Shown in pieces: positions 6,947-12,983 of a stretch of 12,983 bases of DNA. This DNA is from Treponema sp. (GTDB lineage Bacteria; Spirochaetota; Spirochaetia; Treponematales; Rectinemataceae), in the NCBI GenBank assembly GCA_017849315.1, contig JAFIHQ010000054.1, positions 1 to 12,983 of the forward strand. Direction: 5' to 3'. Each line of letters begins with the position of its first letter. Position 1 is the stretch's first letter. The position numbers and the translations under genes were made by a program. The notes below the pieces were generated by a model that did not search any database, was not told where the DNA came from, and was given only the letters and a program-made list of their open reading frames with translations.

Positions 6947-8154
6947 GCCTGTTTTTGGTGTTTCCGAAACAGCTTCTTTACCGACTTATACCAGTAAAGC
7001 CGAAGCCCCTCAGCTGAACGGAAACATTTATAAACTACAGGAGCTACGGGATAGTCAATTGCGCCTATTCGGTGGACCACTCGTCCGCCAAAGCCAGTCT
7101 TGAAGAAATACAACCCTGCCATTGGATGGTTCGGGTCGTCAGTAGGCGGTATTCCAAAGAAATCGTAATCTACGCACCCGGCTTCCTTTGCCGCTAAGAT
7201 AGCATTCCATTGAAGCGCATAGGCAGGCATAAGGTTTCGGTTTTGATTGGATGAGGCGCCGTAGAGATAGGTAGCGTGTTTATTGAAGAATAAGGTTATG
7301 ATTGCTGCAAGCGGCTTCCCTTCGTACTTCGCTGTCCAAACAGAAAGATCAAGTGGCAATTTTTCCTGAGACCTGAACTCCGCTGCTACCAAGAAAAGCG
7401 CCTTGTAGTAACTTGCCTCGTGAATGGCTATTTCGTCCCTTTTGGCCGTTTCTTCGTAGAGCTTCTGGAAAGCACCGAGAGCCTCTGCGCCCTCTCTGAC
7501 CACCTCAACGCCCTTTTTCTGTGCAAGCCGTATGTTATATCGCCACTTAGGCTTCATCGATGCTAAAAGCTGTTCGGGCTCATCCTCCAATGGCAAAACG
7601 ACAGTATCTGGAACCTGAACCGGCGTACCAGGGGTCAGGTTCGTCTTCTTTTTATTACTATTGTGAGTATTGTCACTATTGTGAACAGGACTGTTGCTTG
7701 CTTTGTTTCTTTCGGGAACATTCAAAGCTTGAGAAAGATCTACCGCCATTGGCGTATCACATTCCCAAGCCAGGTCGAAACGGACGAAGATGATTCTACT
7801 GCGAACTTGGCCCTTAATTGCATCGCTGATGGCTCTCCCCAATGCTTCCAAATACTCCTTGGGCGAAAAACCAGAAGGGACACTAGCCGGGCCGTGCGGA
7901 ACATAGCAAAAACAGACATGTGCCTTTAGACTACGTACGAGTACATACAGGATGCTGTGCTCACCTGCTGATGTGACTTCGCATTCAAAGGACAACCATC
8001 CCGTACGAGACTTGAACACGGCCCAAAATGCCGACTGCATGAAACTTTCGCTTGCGGGTAGTGCCACTTCCGTGAGGTCCGCTGTACGAAGTGAAAGGGA
8101 CCCTTGAAAGTCTTGGATGCGGCGTGCGATGACCGTCACGTCTTTAGTGTTCAT
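6940..8154 (-). CDS. FemAB-family peptidoglycan aminoacyltransferase
   Basis: A 404-residue member of the FemA/FemB/FmhB (FemX) group, double-GNAT enzymes that use aminoacyl-tRNA to add amino acids to lipid II stem peptides at the inner face of the membrane. The family core is clear: KWRYNIRLAQKKGVEV (203-218), YLYGASSNQNRNLMPAYALQ (296-315), DYDFFGIPP (329-337) and YFFKTGFGG (349-357). An Asn/Lys/Thr-rich, low-complexity insert of about 35 residues lies near 145-180, between the first half and the KWRYN motif. Spirochaetal peptidoglycan is known to carry glycine on ornithine, so glycine addition is the likely job, but the substrate cannot be read from sequence. The ATG at 8154 overlaps the metG stop (ATGA), so it is the second gene of that operon. 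The C-terminus is basic. Confidence 0.88.
   Translation of the reverse strand: MNTKDVTVIARRIQDFQGSLSLRTADLTEVALPASESFMQSAFWAVFKSRTGWLSFECEVTSAGEHSILYVLVRSLKAHVCFCYVPHGPASVPSGFSPKEYLEALGRAISDAIKGQVRSRIIFVRFDLAWECDTPMAVDLSQALNVPERNKASNSPVHNSDNTHNSNKKKTNLTPGTPVQVPDTVVLPLEDEPEQLLASMKPKWRYNIRLAQKKGVEVVREGAEALGAFQKLYEETAKRDEIAIHEASYYKALFLVAAEFRSQEKLPLDLSVWTAKYEGKPLAAIITLFFNKHATYLYGASSNQNRNLMPAYALQWNAILAAKEAGCVDYDFFGIPPTDDPNHPMAGLYFFKTGFGGRVVHRIGAIDYPVAPVVYKCFRSAEGLRLYWYKSVKKLFRKHQKQAH
7659..7685. repeat. Three 9-bp tandem repeats inside the femAB-family gene
   Basis: On the plus strand three successive 9-mers, TATTGTGAG, TATTGTCAC and TATTGTGAA, lie head to tail. They are in frame with the minus-strand gene and encode the Asn/Ser/Thr-rich part of its low-complexity insert (around residues 157-166). 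A change in copy number would add or remove three residues without a frameshift. Confidence 0.75.
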
Positions 8155-10523
8155 CCAATCTCGCCATCTTGGACTTTTTCCAGTGTAAGGTCCTTACCAG
8201 CCGCAGAGAGGTGGCCTTTCCCAACAACTGCAAACCCCTGTTGTGCCCGAATTGGAACCGAAAAAAACATATCCGCTGTGATAATCTCTGGGGCAGACGT
8301 ATCATTCCATACACCTTCAATAACAGATTCTGAGGACGCAACGGGTTTGCCGCCAGATCCTTCACTGACAGGCTTAGAATTCGATCCTGATAGAACAACT
8401 TTTGTGCCTGGTTCCGCCCATGGCGCGCTTAGGACCTCGACAGCTTCCTTACCTTCCGACCCAACGATGGAAGCTGCAAGCAGCATGCCCTGTGACTCCA
8501 CTCCGCGCAGTTTTGCAGGCTTCAAGTTGTTCACGAGCACAATATTCTTGCCCAAGAGCTCTTCTTCCCGATAATACGGGACAAGGCCAGAGACGATGAC
8601 TCGTTCCTTTCCGGTCCCATCGTCCAAGTGCTCGATGTAGAGCTTGTCAGCCTTAGGATGCCGCTCAACCCGGACGATTTTTGCGACTCGCAAGTCGATC
8701 AGTTTTTCAAAGCGCTCTTCGTCAGGAAGATCTGCGTAGGGCTTTGGCGACAGGTTGGCGCTCTTCTCCTCCTTGATCTCAGTTGACGCCTCTTTTGGAC
8801 TTTCATTGCCAGCCTTTTGATTCTGGACCTGGTCAATGCCAGTGTTCGATCTTTCTTTCTGTGAGCCAGAATAGCGTTCCCGCAGCTTATCTATTACTTC
8901 TTCTTCCAATTTGCTGAAAAGTACTTCTGGCTTGCCGATTTGGCCTAACCCTCTATGCTGCCCTAACATGTTCCAGTCGAGCCCATCTTTGCCTATCGTG
9001 AGCCCCAAGAACCCGGCCAGCCTTTCGGCCGTGTTCGGAAGGTAAGGATGCAAGAGGATAGCAAGATCCCGCAGGGTGTAACACAAGTCTTCAAGCAATC
9101 CGGCAGCTTTCTCAGGCTCGGATATCCTTGTTTTCCATGGTTCGCCATCCTGGAACCGCTTGTTTGCAATATCGGAAATCTCAAAAATGGCATGGAAGGC
9201 ATCGCGCAAGTCGGCACGTTCCAATGCGTCGGTGACCTTAGTTTCCAAGGTGGTTATTTGTTCCCAGTATAAGGAATTAGGACTGCTCACAGGTACGGTG
9301 CCCTCATAATATCTGCTCACAAAAGTTAAGGTTCGATTGACCAGGTTGCCAAGATTGCCTATGAGTTCGCCGTTTACCTTGTCACGAAAGTCCGACCATA
9401 CAAAGGTAAAATCTGACGTTTCCGGTCGGTTCCAGAAAATATAGAACCGCCAAACATCAGCAGAAATGCCGGTTTCCATGACATCGTTCCCAAACACCCC
9501 GATACCCTTCGATTTGGAGAACTTCCCTGACTCATAGTTCAGATATTCGGTGCTGGACATATGATGAAGCATGGTCCAATTCCTACCGGAACCAAGCAGG
9601 CTGGAGGGAAACACAACGGTGTGGAAGGGGATGTTGTCTTTCCCGATGAACTGGAAGAGTTCCACCTCATTGGGGTTCTGCCACCAGGATTTCCAATCAA
9701 ATCCCTTTTCTTTGGCGAGCGCGACAGTCATCGAAATATAACCAATTGGGGCGTCAAACCAGACATAGAACACTTTATCTTCGTACCCAGCCAAGGGAAC
9801 AGGAATCCCCCACTTAAGGTCACGTGTAATCGCACGCGGCCTCAGGCCGTCGCGCAGCCAAGCCTGTGTCATCTGAATGGCGTTATTCGACCAAAAACCT
9901 TTCTTACTCGTTTCCTGGATCCAGGGCTCCAGTTTGGGCAGGATCTTGGGCAAGTCAATGTAGAGGTGCGTGGTGGCCTTGAGATGCGGCGTTGAACCGC
10001 ATGTAGAGCACACGGGGTTTATTAGGTCAGTGGGTTCAAGCAATTTGCCACAATTTTCACACTGATCTCCTCGTGCGCCATCGTAGCCGCAGTAAGGACA
10101 GGTACCTCTTACATAGCGGTCAGCAAGGAATCGTCCACATGAATCACAATAAAGCTGCTCAACTGTCTGGCTCGTTATGTAACCATTGTTATACAGATCC
10201 AGGAAAATGCCTTGAGTCACTTCAGTCTGTTCGGGAGCGGAAGTGCGTCCGAATTTGTCGAAAGAAATATTAAACCAATCATAAATCTGTTTGTGCAGGG
10301 CATGGTAACGGTCGCAGAGTTCACGAGGCGTAACTCCTTCTTCTTGGGCCTTGGTCTCTGTTGCGGTTCCATATTCGTCGGTTCCGCAAATATAGAGGGT
10401 ATCATAACCTCTCAACCTGCAAAAACGTGCAAAAACGTCGGCCGAGAGTACCTGAATAAGATTGCCAAGATGGGGAACATTGTTGACGTAAGGCAGCGCA
10501 GAAGTCACAAGTCTTCTTTTCAT
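8151..10523 (-). CDS. metG: Methionyl-tRNA synthetase with C-terminal tRNA-binding domain
   Basis: A 790-residue cytoplasmic enzyme that charges tRNA-Met. The class I catalytic core has the HIGH-type motif PHLGN at 17-21 and KFSKS at 334-338. Between them lies a zinc domain with four CxxC pairs (126/129, 142/145, 155/158, 172/175), the two-knuckle type. The anticodon-binding helical domain spans about 370-545. A hydrophilic Ser/Glu/Lys linker (about 553-600) leads to an EMAPII/Trbp111-like tRNA-binding domain (about 604-712: FEKLIDLRVAKIVRVERHP and LKPAKLRGVESQGMLLA). An extra tail of about 80 residues, Ser/Gly-rich at 713-733, follows. I chose the ATG at 10523 because MKRRLVTSALPYVNN is the usual N-terminus; a TTG at 10535 would add four residues. 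No ribosome site precedes it. It is followed by the femAB-family gene in a 4-base overlap. Confidence 0.97.
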   Translation of the reverse strand: MKRRLVTSALPYVNNVPHLGNLIQVLSADVFARFCRLRGYDTLYICGTDEYGTATETKAQEEGVTPRELCDRYHALHKQIYDWFNISFDKFGRTSAPEQTEVTQGIFLDLYNNGYITSQTVEQLYCDSCGRFLADRYVRGTCPYCGYDGARGDQCENCGKLLEPTDLINPVCSTCGSTPHLKATTHLYIDLPKILPKLEPWIQETSKKGFWSNNAIQMTQAWLRDGLRPRAITRDLKWGIPVPLAGYEDKVFYVWFDAPIGYISMTVALAKEKGFDWKSWWQNPNEVELFQFIGKDNIPFHTVVFPSSLLGSGRNWTMLHHMSSTEYLNYESGKFSKSKGIGVFGNDVMETGISADVWRFYIFWNRPETSDFTFVWSDFRDKVNGELIGNLGNLVNRTLTFVSRYYEGTVPVSSPNSLYWEQITTLETKVTDALERADLRDAFHAIFEISDIANKRFQDGEPWKTRISEPEKAAGLLEDLCYTLRDLAILLHPYLPNTAERLAGFLGLTIGKDGLDWNMLGQHRGLGQIGKPEVLFSKLEEEVIDKLRERYSGSQKERSNTGIDQVQNQKAGNESPKEASTEIKEEKSANLSPKPYADLPDEERFEKLIDLRVAKIVRVERHPKADKLYIEHLDDGTGKERVIVSGLVPYYREEELLGKNIVLVNNLKPAKLRGVESQGMLLAASIVGSEGKEAVEVLSAPWAEPGTKVVLSGSNSKPVSEGSGGKPVASSESVIEGVWNDTSAPEIITADMFFSVPIRAQQGFAVVGKGHLSAAGKDLTLEKVQDGEIG

Positions 10524-10531
10524 AGCTAAGC

Positions 10532-10561
10532 ACAATAATCAAGACCCAAAGGGGGTGTCAA
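10532..10561 (-). promoter_or_regulatory. Probable promoter of metG
   Basis: On the minus strand a perfect TTGACA (10561-10556) is followed after 18 bases by TATTGT (10537-10532, four of six match). The predicted transcript start near 10525 is about two bases before the metG ATG at 10523, and no Shine-Dalgarno sequence exists, so the mRNA may be leaderless. The -35 box overlaps that of the divergent DUF503 gene. Confidence 0.55.
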
Positions 10562-10583
10562 GAACGTCCGGGCATGCTATTAT
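10555..10583 (+). promoter_or_regulatory. Probable promoter of the DUF503-lipoprotein operon
   Basis: A -10 box TATTAT (10578-10583, five of six) stands 17 bases after GTGTCA (10555-10560, four of six match TTGACA). The start would fall near 10590, two to three bases before the ATG at 10593. The -35 occupies the same bases as the metG -35 on the opposite strand, so the two promoters probably cannot be bound by polymerase at the same time. Confidence 0.45.
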
Positions 10584-10592
10584 TGCGCCGAA

Positions 10593-10922
10593 ATGGTTGT
10601 ATCGATGATTCTCCTCATTGTGGAGCTTCCGGAGACTTCAACATTGAAGGACAAGAGATCCATAATTCAGGGCATAAAGAGCAAGTTACATCACAAATTT
10701 AACATCTCCAGCGCTGAGGTAGACCTGCAAGACACGGCCGCATTTGCGGAAATTGGCGGTGCGCTCGTTTCGAATTCCAAAGTTTTCGGCGAAAAGGTCA
10801 TGCATAGTGCGGCTCAGTTTGTTGAAGACTATTTTCCTGTGCGAATCCAGTCTTTACAGATTTATTCCGAGACTTTTGACGAGAGAGGTTCCTATGAGTC
10901 ATATGAAGCAGAAATCCACTAG
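10593..10922 (+). CDS. DUF503 (YlxP-like) family protein
   Basis: A 109-residue small protein of the DUF503 family, typified by YlxP of Bacillus, which is often found near ribosome-maturation genes; its function is not firmly known. Family features are the hydrophobic first strand (MVVSMILLIVELPET), the signature LKDKRSIIQGIKSKLHHKFN (18-37), NISSAEVDLQD (37-47), and a conserved EIGGALVSNS segment (52-61). The last 20 or so residues, acidic with Tyr and Ser, extend past the usual core. The ATG at 10593 has no ribosome site and lies a few bases after a predicted transcript start. It is divergent from metG, 69 bases between start codons, and overlaps the lipoprotein gene by 29 bases in another frame, which ties the two together in one transcript. 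Confidence 0.82.
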   Translation: MVVSMILLIVELPETSTLKDKRSIIQGIKSKLHHKFNISSAEVDLQDTAAFAEIGGALVSNSKVFGEKVMHSAAQFVEDYFPVRIQSLQIYSETFDERGSYESYEAEIH

Positions 10923-11544
10923 GTTTCTTCTGAACACCGGCCTTTTGTGTGTTGCCCTGGTCTTATTAGCTTCCTGTGTAGGCGTTGACGCCAAGATCAA
11001 GCTTGCCGATTCAGGATCAGGAGACTTAATCGCAGAATATCGCGTGTCCAATGAGCTTCTTTCGTTTGGGGAACTGGACGAAAACAAGGCGCAATTACCA
11101 CTACCCTTGTCTCGATCAGACGTGGAAAGCAGTTTAGGGGGAAAAAGCGGCCTTGTGCTTAAGTCGTGGTCCAGCTCAAAATCAGGGAAGGACACTGTCA
11201 TCAAAATGGATATAGGTTTTAGCAGCATTGATGCGCTTATTGCCTATCTGGATCCCGAAGGAAAGTTGGCACACTACGACAGGGCCAATGGTGTGACATC
11301 ACTTTATTTCAGCCTTGGACGTGATTTCGCACCACTCGATTCAGATGGCAAGCAACTTGCAATCGAAGCGTTTGACACTTACACATTCAGGCTGACAGTG
11401 GAAGCGCCAAAGGCAATCAAGATGGCCAACTCCAGCAATGCAATCGTCTCCGCCAAGATCGATGGCAAGACCGCATCGTTTTCTGGTGCGATGAAGGACA
11501 TTGTTACTTCGGAAAAGGCTCCTGCATTCAGTGTAAGTTGGTAA
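10894..11544 (+). CDS. Predicted lipoprotein of unknown function
   Basis: A 216-residue protein that I do not recognise. The N-terminus is a classic lipoprotein signal: basic residues (MSHMKQKSTR), a hydrophobic core (about 11-24) and the lipobox LASC with Cys28 as the acylation site. The mature part is soluble-looking, with alternating polar and hydrophobic residues suggesting beta strands, for example DAKIKLADSGSGDLIAEYRV just after the Cys, and it ends in FSVSW. The start of the mature domain recalls LppM/DUF3153-like proteins, but this is a weak impression. I chose the ATG at 10894 because GAGAGG lies 5 bases upstream; an ATG at 10903 lacks a ribosome site, and upstream codons of the same frame lie inside the DUF503 gene. 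Location is presumably a membrane-anchored protein facing the periplasm or surface. Confidence 0.8.
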   Translation: MSHMKQKSTRFLLNTGLLCVALVLLASCVGVDAKIKLADSGSGDLIAEYRVSNELLSFGELDENKAQLPLPLSRSDVESSLGGKSGLVLKSWSSSKSGKDTVIKMDIGFSSIDALIAYLDPEGKLAHYDRANGVTSLYFSLGRDFAPLDSDGKQLAIEAFDTYTFRLTVEAPKAIKMANSSNAIVSAKIDGKTASFSGAMKDIVTSEKAPAFSVSW

Positions 11545-11609
11545 CAGATCCTGCGTTGTTCTTAAAAGAATCCTGCGCAACAAGTAGCCACAAGGGTCTA
11601 AAAGCCTTT

Positions 11610-11631
11610 TTGAGTATTCTCAAGTATTTTT
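11610..11631 (+). terminator. Possible intrinsic terminator after the lipoprotein gene
   Basis: TTGAG (11610-11614), a four-base loop TATT and CTCAA (11619-11623) form a 5-bp stem, followed by GTA and five T (11627-11631). The stem is short and A/T-rich, so strength is doubtful, but orientation and place, about 65 bases after the stop, suit a plus-strand terminator. Confidence 0.35.
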
Positions 11632-11636
11632 CCAAC

Positions 11637-11687
11637 GTGAAGACGTGTCCGGCTTGAAGACGTGCTCCACGTAAAGACGTGTGTTGA
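11637..11687. repeat. Three imperfect 17-bp tandem repeats with core AAGACGTG
   Basis: The units begin at 11637, 11654 and 11671: GTGAAGACGTGTCCGGC, TTGAAGACGTGCTCCAC and GTAAAGACGTGTGTTGA. The core AAGACGTG is invariant and the period is exactly 17. The second and third units also create a short inverted repeat, ACGTG-CTC-CACGT (11660-11672). The block ends 5 bases before the dinB stop codon region, so it lies in the dinB mRNA tail. Its role is unknown. Confidence 0.8.
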
Positions 11688-11692
11688 AAGTT

Positions 11693-12877
11693 TCATGATG
11701 GAGACTTCTTGGCGTGCAAGTCGCCCAAAAACCGGGCACGGGTTATTTTCCCCTTACCGCCTTCCTGGAGTTTTAGTATTGCCTGTTGTGCGGTGCGTTC
11801 TTTGTCATGCCCGTTATCAAAAAGCTCCGCCTGCAAGGTATCTTTGGATTGAAGATTGAAAAGCCCCATTCCTACGAGTCGGAGTGGTCGGTCCTTGTCC
11901 CAGTATTTATCAAGTAAGGTCACCGCGTCGTCATAAATCTCTTCTGATGCTCTATATCCTGAAGAACGCAGACACTGCCGATTCGTAGAAGAAAAGTCGT
12001 CATAACGCAGTTTAATCCCGAGGGAATAAGACACTGCCTGCTCTGACCAGAGTCGTGCAATCAGCTCATCAGAGAATTGACGCAAGAGATCCAAGACCAT
12101 ATTTCGGTCAAAAGTATCACGCTGAAAGGTGCGCTCTGTACTGATCGAATGAGAGACTACATCGTCTTGAAAAACTCCTGAGTCCTGTCCATAGGCGGCA
12201 ACATGCAAAAACCTCGCTCCAGCCTTGCCGAACTTAGTTCTCAAGCGTTCTTCCGAAATCTTCTGCAAATCGGCAATGGAAAAGATGCCAAGCGAAGCCA
12301 ATCCCTGACGTGTTTTTTCTCCAGCGCCCCAGAGTTTTTCTAAGGGCAGACTTGCCATAAAACCTTGCTCTTCTCCTTCTGCAACGATCGTAAGCCCATC
12401 TGGTTTTCTATACCCGGACGCCACCTTAGCGACATATCGATTAGCGCCAATTCCAATAGAAACCGTTAATCCAAGTTCTTCACTTATACTTTTCTTTATT
12501 TTGAGAGCTGCTTCTTTTGAAGTGCCCCAAAGACGTTGTGTACCGGTCATATCAAGCAAAGCCTCGTCAATAGAGAGTTGCTTAAGGTCTGGAGTAAAAC
12601 TACGAAGAATTGCCATTACCTGTCTTGAAACCTCGGCATAGCGCTCCATTCTAACAGGTAAGAAGATGCCTTGAGGACACCGCTGCAAAGCTTCCGAAAC
12701 AAGCATAGCAGAATGCACGCCAAAAGCCCTTGCCTCATAAGAGCAGGTTGATACAACCCCTCGCCTACCAGGCAAGGCTCCCACTATGATCGGTTTGCCT
12801 GCAAACTGTGGATTGTCCCGCCTTTCAACCGAGGCAAAAAAGGCGTCCAGATCTACATGGAAAAACACTGATGCCAT
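11693..12877 (-). CDS. dinB: DNA polymerase IV (Y-family translesion polymerase)
   Basis: A 394-residue error-prone polymerase that copies past damaged bases. The first catalytic motif is FFHVDLDAFF (5-14) with metal ligand Asp9 and probable steric gate Phe14. The second is SIDEALLD (102-109) with Asp104 and Glu105. Also present are VSTCSYEARAFGVHSAM (42-58), GIGANRYVAKVASGYRKPDG (142-161) and the helix-hairpin-helix part of the thumb (about 178-205). The little-finger domain follows to about 342. A QAELF motif at 349-353 resembles the QLSLF-type beta-clamp binding peptide, with a basic tail after it. Length and catalytic residues look normal. The ATG at 12877 lacks a ribosome site. It is a single-gene unit, convergent with the lipoprotein gene. 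No clear LexA operator is seen upstream. Confidence 0.95.
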   Translation of the reverse strand: MASVFFHVDLDAFFASVERRDNPQFAGKPIIVGALPGRRGVVSTCSYEARAFGVHSAMLVSEALQRCPQGIFLPVRMERYAEVSRQVMAILRSFTPDLKQLSIDEALLDMTGTQRLWGTSKEAALKIKKSISEELGLTVSIGIGANRYVAKVASGYRKPDGLTIVAEGEEQGFMASLPLEKLWGAGEKTRQGLASLGIFSIADLQKISEERLRTKFGKAGARFLHVAAYGQDSGVFQDDVVSHSISTERTFQRDTFDRNMVLDLLRQFSDELIARLWSEQAVSYSLGIKLRYDDFSSTNRQCLRSSGYRASEEIYDDAVTLLDKYWDKDRPLRLVGMGLFNLQSKDTLQAELFDNGHDKERTAQQAILKLQEGGKGKITRARFLGDLHAKKSPS

Positions 12878-12884
12878 ATCTAAT

Positions 12885-12913
12885 CATGTAGACCTTTGCA
12901 GGACTTTAGTCAA
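12885..12913 (-). promoter_or_regulatory. Possible promoter of dinB
   Basis: On the minus strand TTGACT (12913-12908, five of six) is followed after 17 bases by TACATG (12890-12885, three of six). A transcript start near 12878 would be directly at the ATG (12877). The -10 box is poor, so this is tentative; it is the fourth case in the window of a promoter abutting a start codon without a ribosome site. Confidence 0.3.
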
Positions 12914-12983
12914 TTATTTATTGGTGTGGCCTATGTGTCGTACAACGCGAGATTTGATTCCTTGACACAGAACATGGTTTTGA

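Larger units (their letters stand above)
11545..11692. other. Intergenic region between convergent lipoprotein and dinB genes
   Basis: This is the 148-base gap between two converging genes, with no open frame I would support. Just after the lipoprotein stop, ATCCTGCG occurs twice (11548-11555 and 11570-11577), flanking the near-palindrome TTCTT-AA-AAGAA. A possible plus-strand terminator and three 17-bp repeats follow, listed separately. No convincing T-tailed hairpin for dinB is seen on the minus strand. Confidence 0.6.

Noticed and set aside
6949..6975. Hairpin-like CTGTTT...AAACAG near the amrA/femAB gene ends as a terminator
   Set aside because: It lies inside femAB-family coding sequence, has a large loop and no T-run directly after it on either strand.
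11553..11583. Possible hairpin GTTG...CAAC just after the lipoprotein stop
   Set aside because: Only four or five base pairs with a loop of about 19 bases and no following T-run; not a credible terminator.
12970..12983. Possible LexA box GAAC-N4-TTTT upstream of dinB and possible start codon ATG at 12974
   Set aside because: Only one half-site matches GAACN4GTTC and it is about 95 bases from dinB; the ATG has no ribosome site and only three codons are visible before the window ends.

Overview
The window reads as ordinary chromosomal DNA of a spirochaete, probably Treponema-like or another Spirochaetaceae member. The basis is the V-type (not F-type) ATPase operon in the order E - DUF2764 - A - B - D - I, which I know from Treponema, Borrelia and Chlamydia, plus a FemAB-type peptidoglycan branching enzyme and a two-zinc-knuckle methionyl-tRNA synthetase with a C-terminal tRNA-binding domain. 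No database search was possible, so the taxon is an inference. I see no mobile element, CRISPR array, rRNA or replication origin.

Layout. (1) 1-5091, minus strand: a tightly packed V-ATPase operon, atpE > DUF2764 gene > atpA > atpB > atpD > atpI. Junctions are overlaps of 1-4 bases or short gaps, and atpI runs off the left edge after 28 codons. (2) 5092-5465: an intergenic region with the likely ATPase promoter on minus, and on plus a tRNA-Gly(TCC) gene with its own promoter. (3) 5466-6946, plus strand: amrB (MEMO-like) and amrA (AMMECR1 domain), two of the three parts of the AmmeMemoRadiSam system; the radical-SAM partner is not here. (4) 6940-10523, minus strand: metG followed by a FemAB-family aminoacyltransferase gene, sharing an ATGA junction. 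The femAB and amrA genes collide tail to tail with a 7-base overlap. (5) 10593-11544, plus strand, divergent from metG: a DUF503 (YlxP-like) gene overlapping a lipoprotein gene of unknown function. (6) 11545-11692: an intergenic stretch with a possible terminator and three 17-bp tandem repeats. (7) 11693-12877, minus strand: dinB (DNA polymerase IV). The last 106 bases hold only the probable dinB promoter.

How the genes work together. The V-ATPase subunits form one rotary H+ or Na+ pump; the DUF2764 protein sits where C and F subunit genes lie in other V/A-ATPase operons. MetG supplies Met-tRNA, and the FemAB enzyme probably adds an amino acid (glycine, by analogy with spirochaetal ornithine-glycine peptidoglycan) to the wall stem peptide. 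AmrA and AmrB probably work together, but their biochemistry is poorly defined.

Most notable observations: four genes that appear to begin transcripts (amrB, metG, DUF503, dinB) lack a Shine-Dalgarno sequence and have promoter-like boxes placing the transcription start almost at the start codon, whereas most internal operon genes have good ribosome sites. The metG and DUF503 promoters overlap at their -35 boxes. AmrB has lost part of the conserved MEMO metal-site motifs. None of this amounts to a clearly new system; the most open biological question is the role of DUF2764 in the ATPase.
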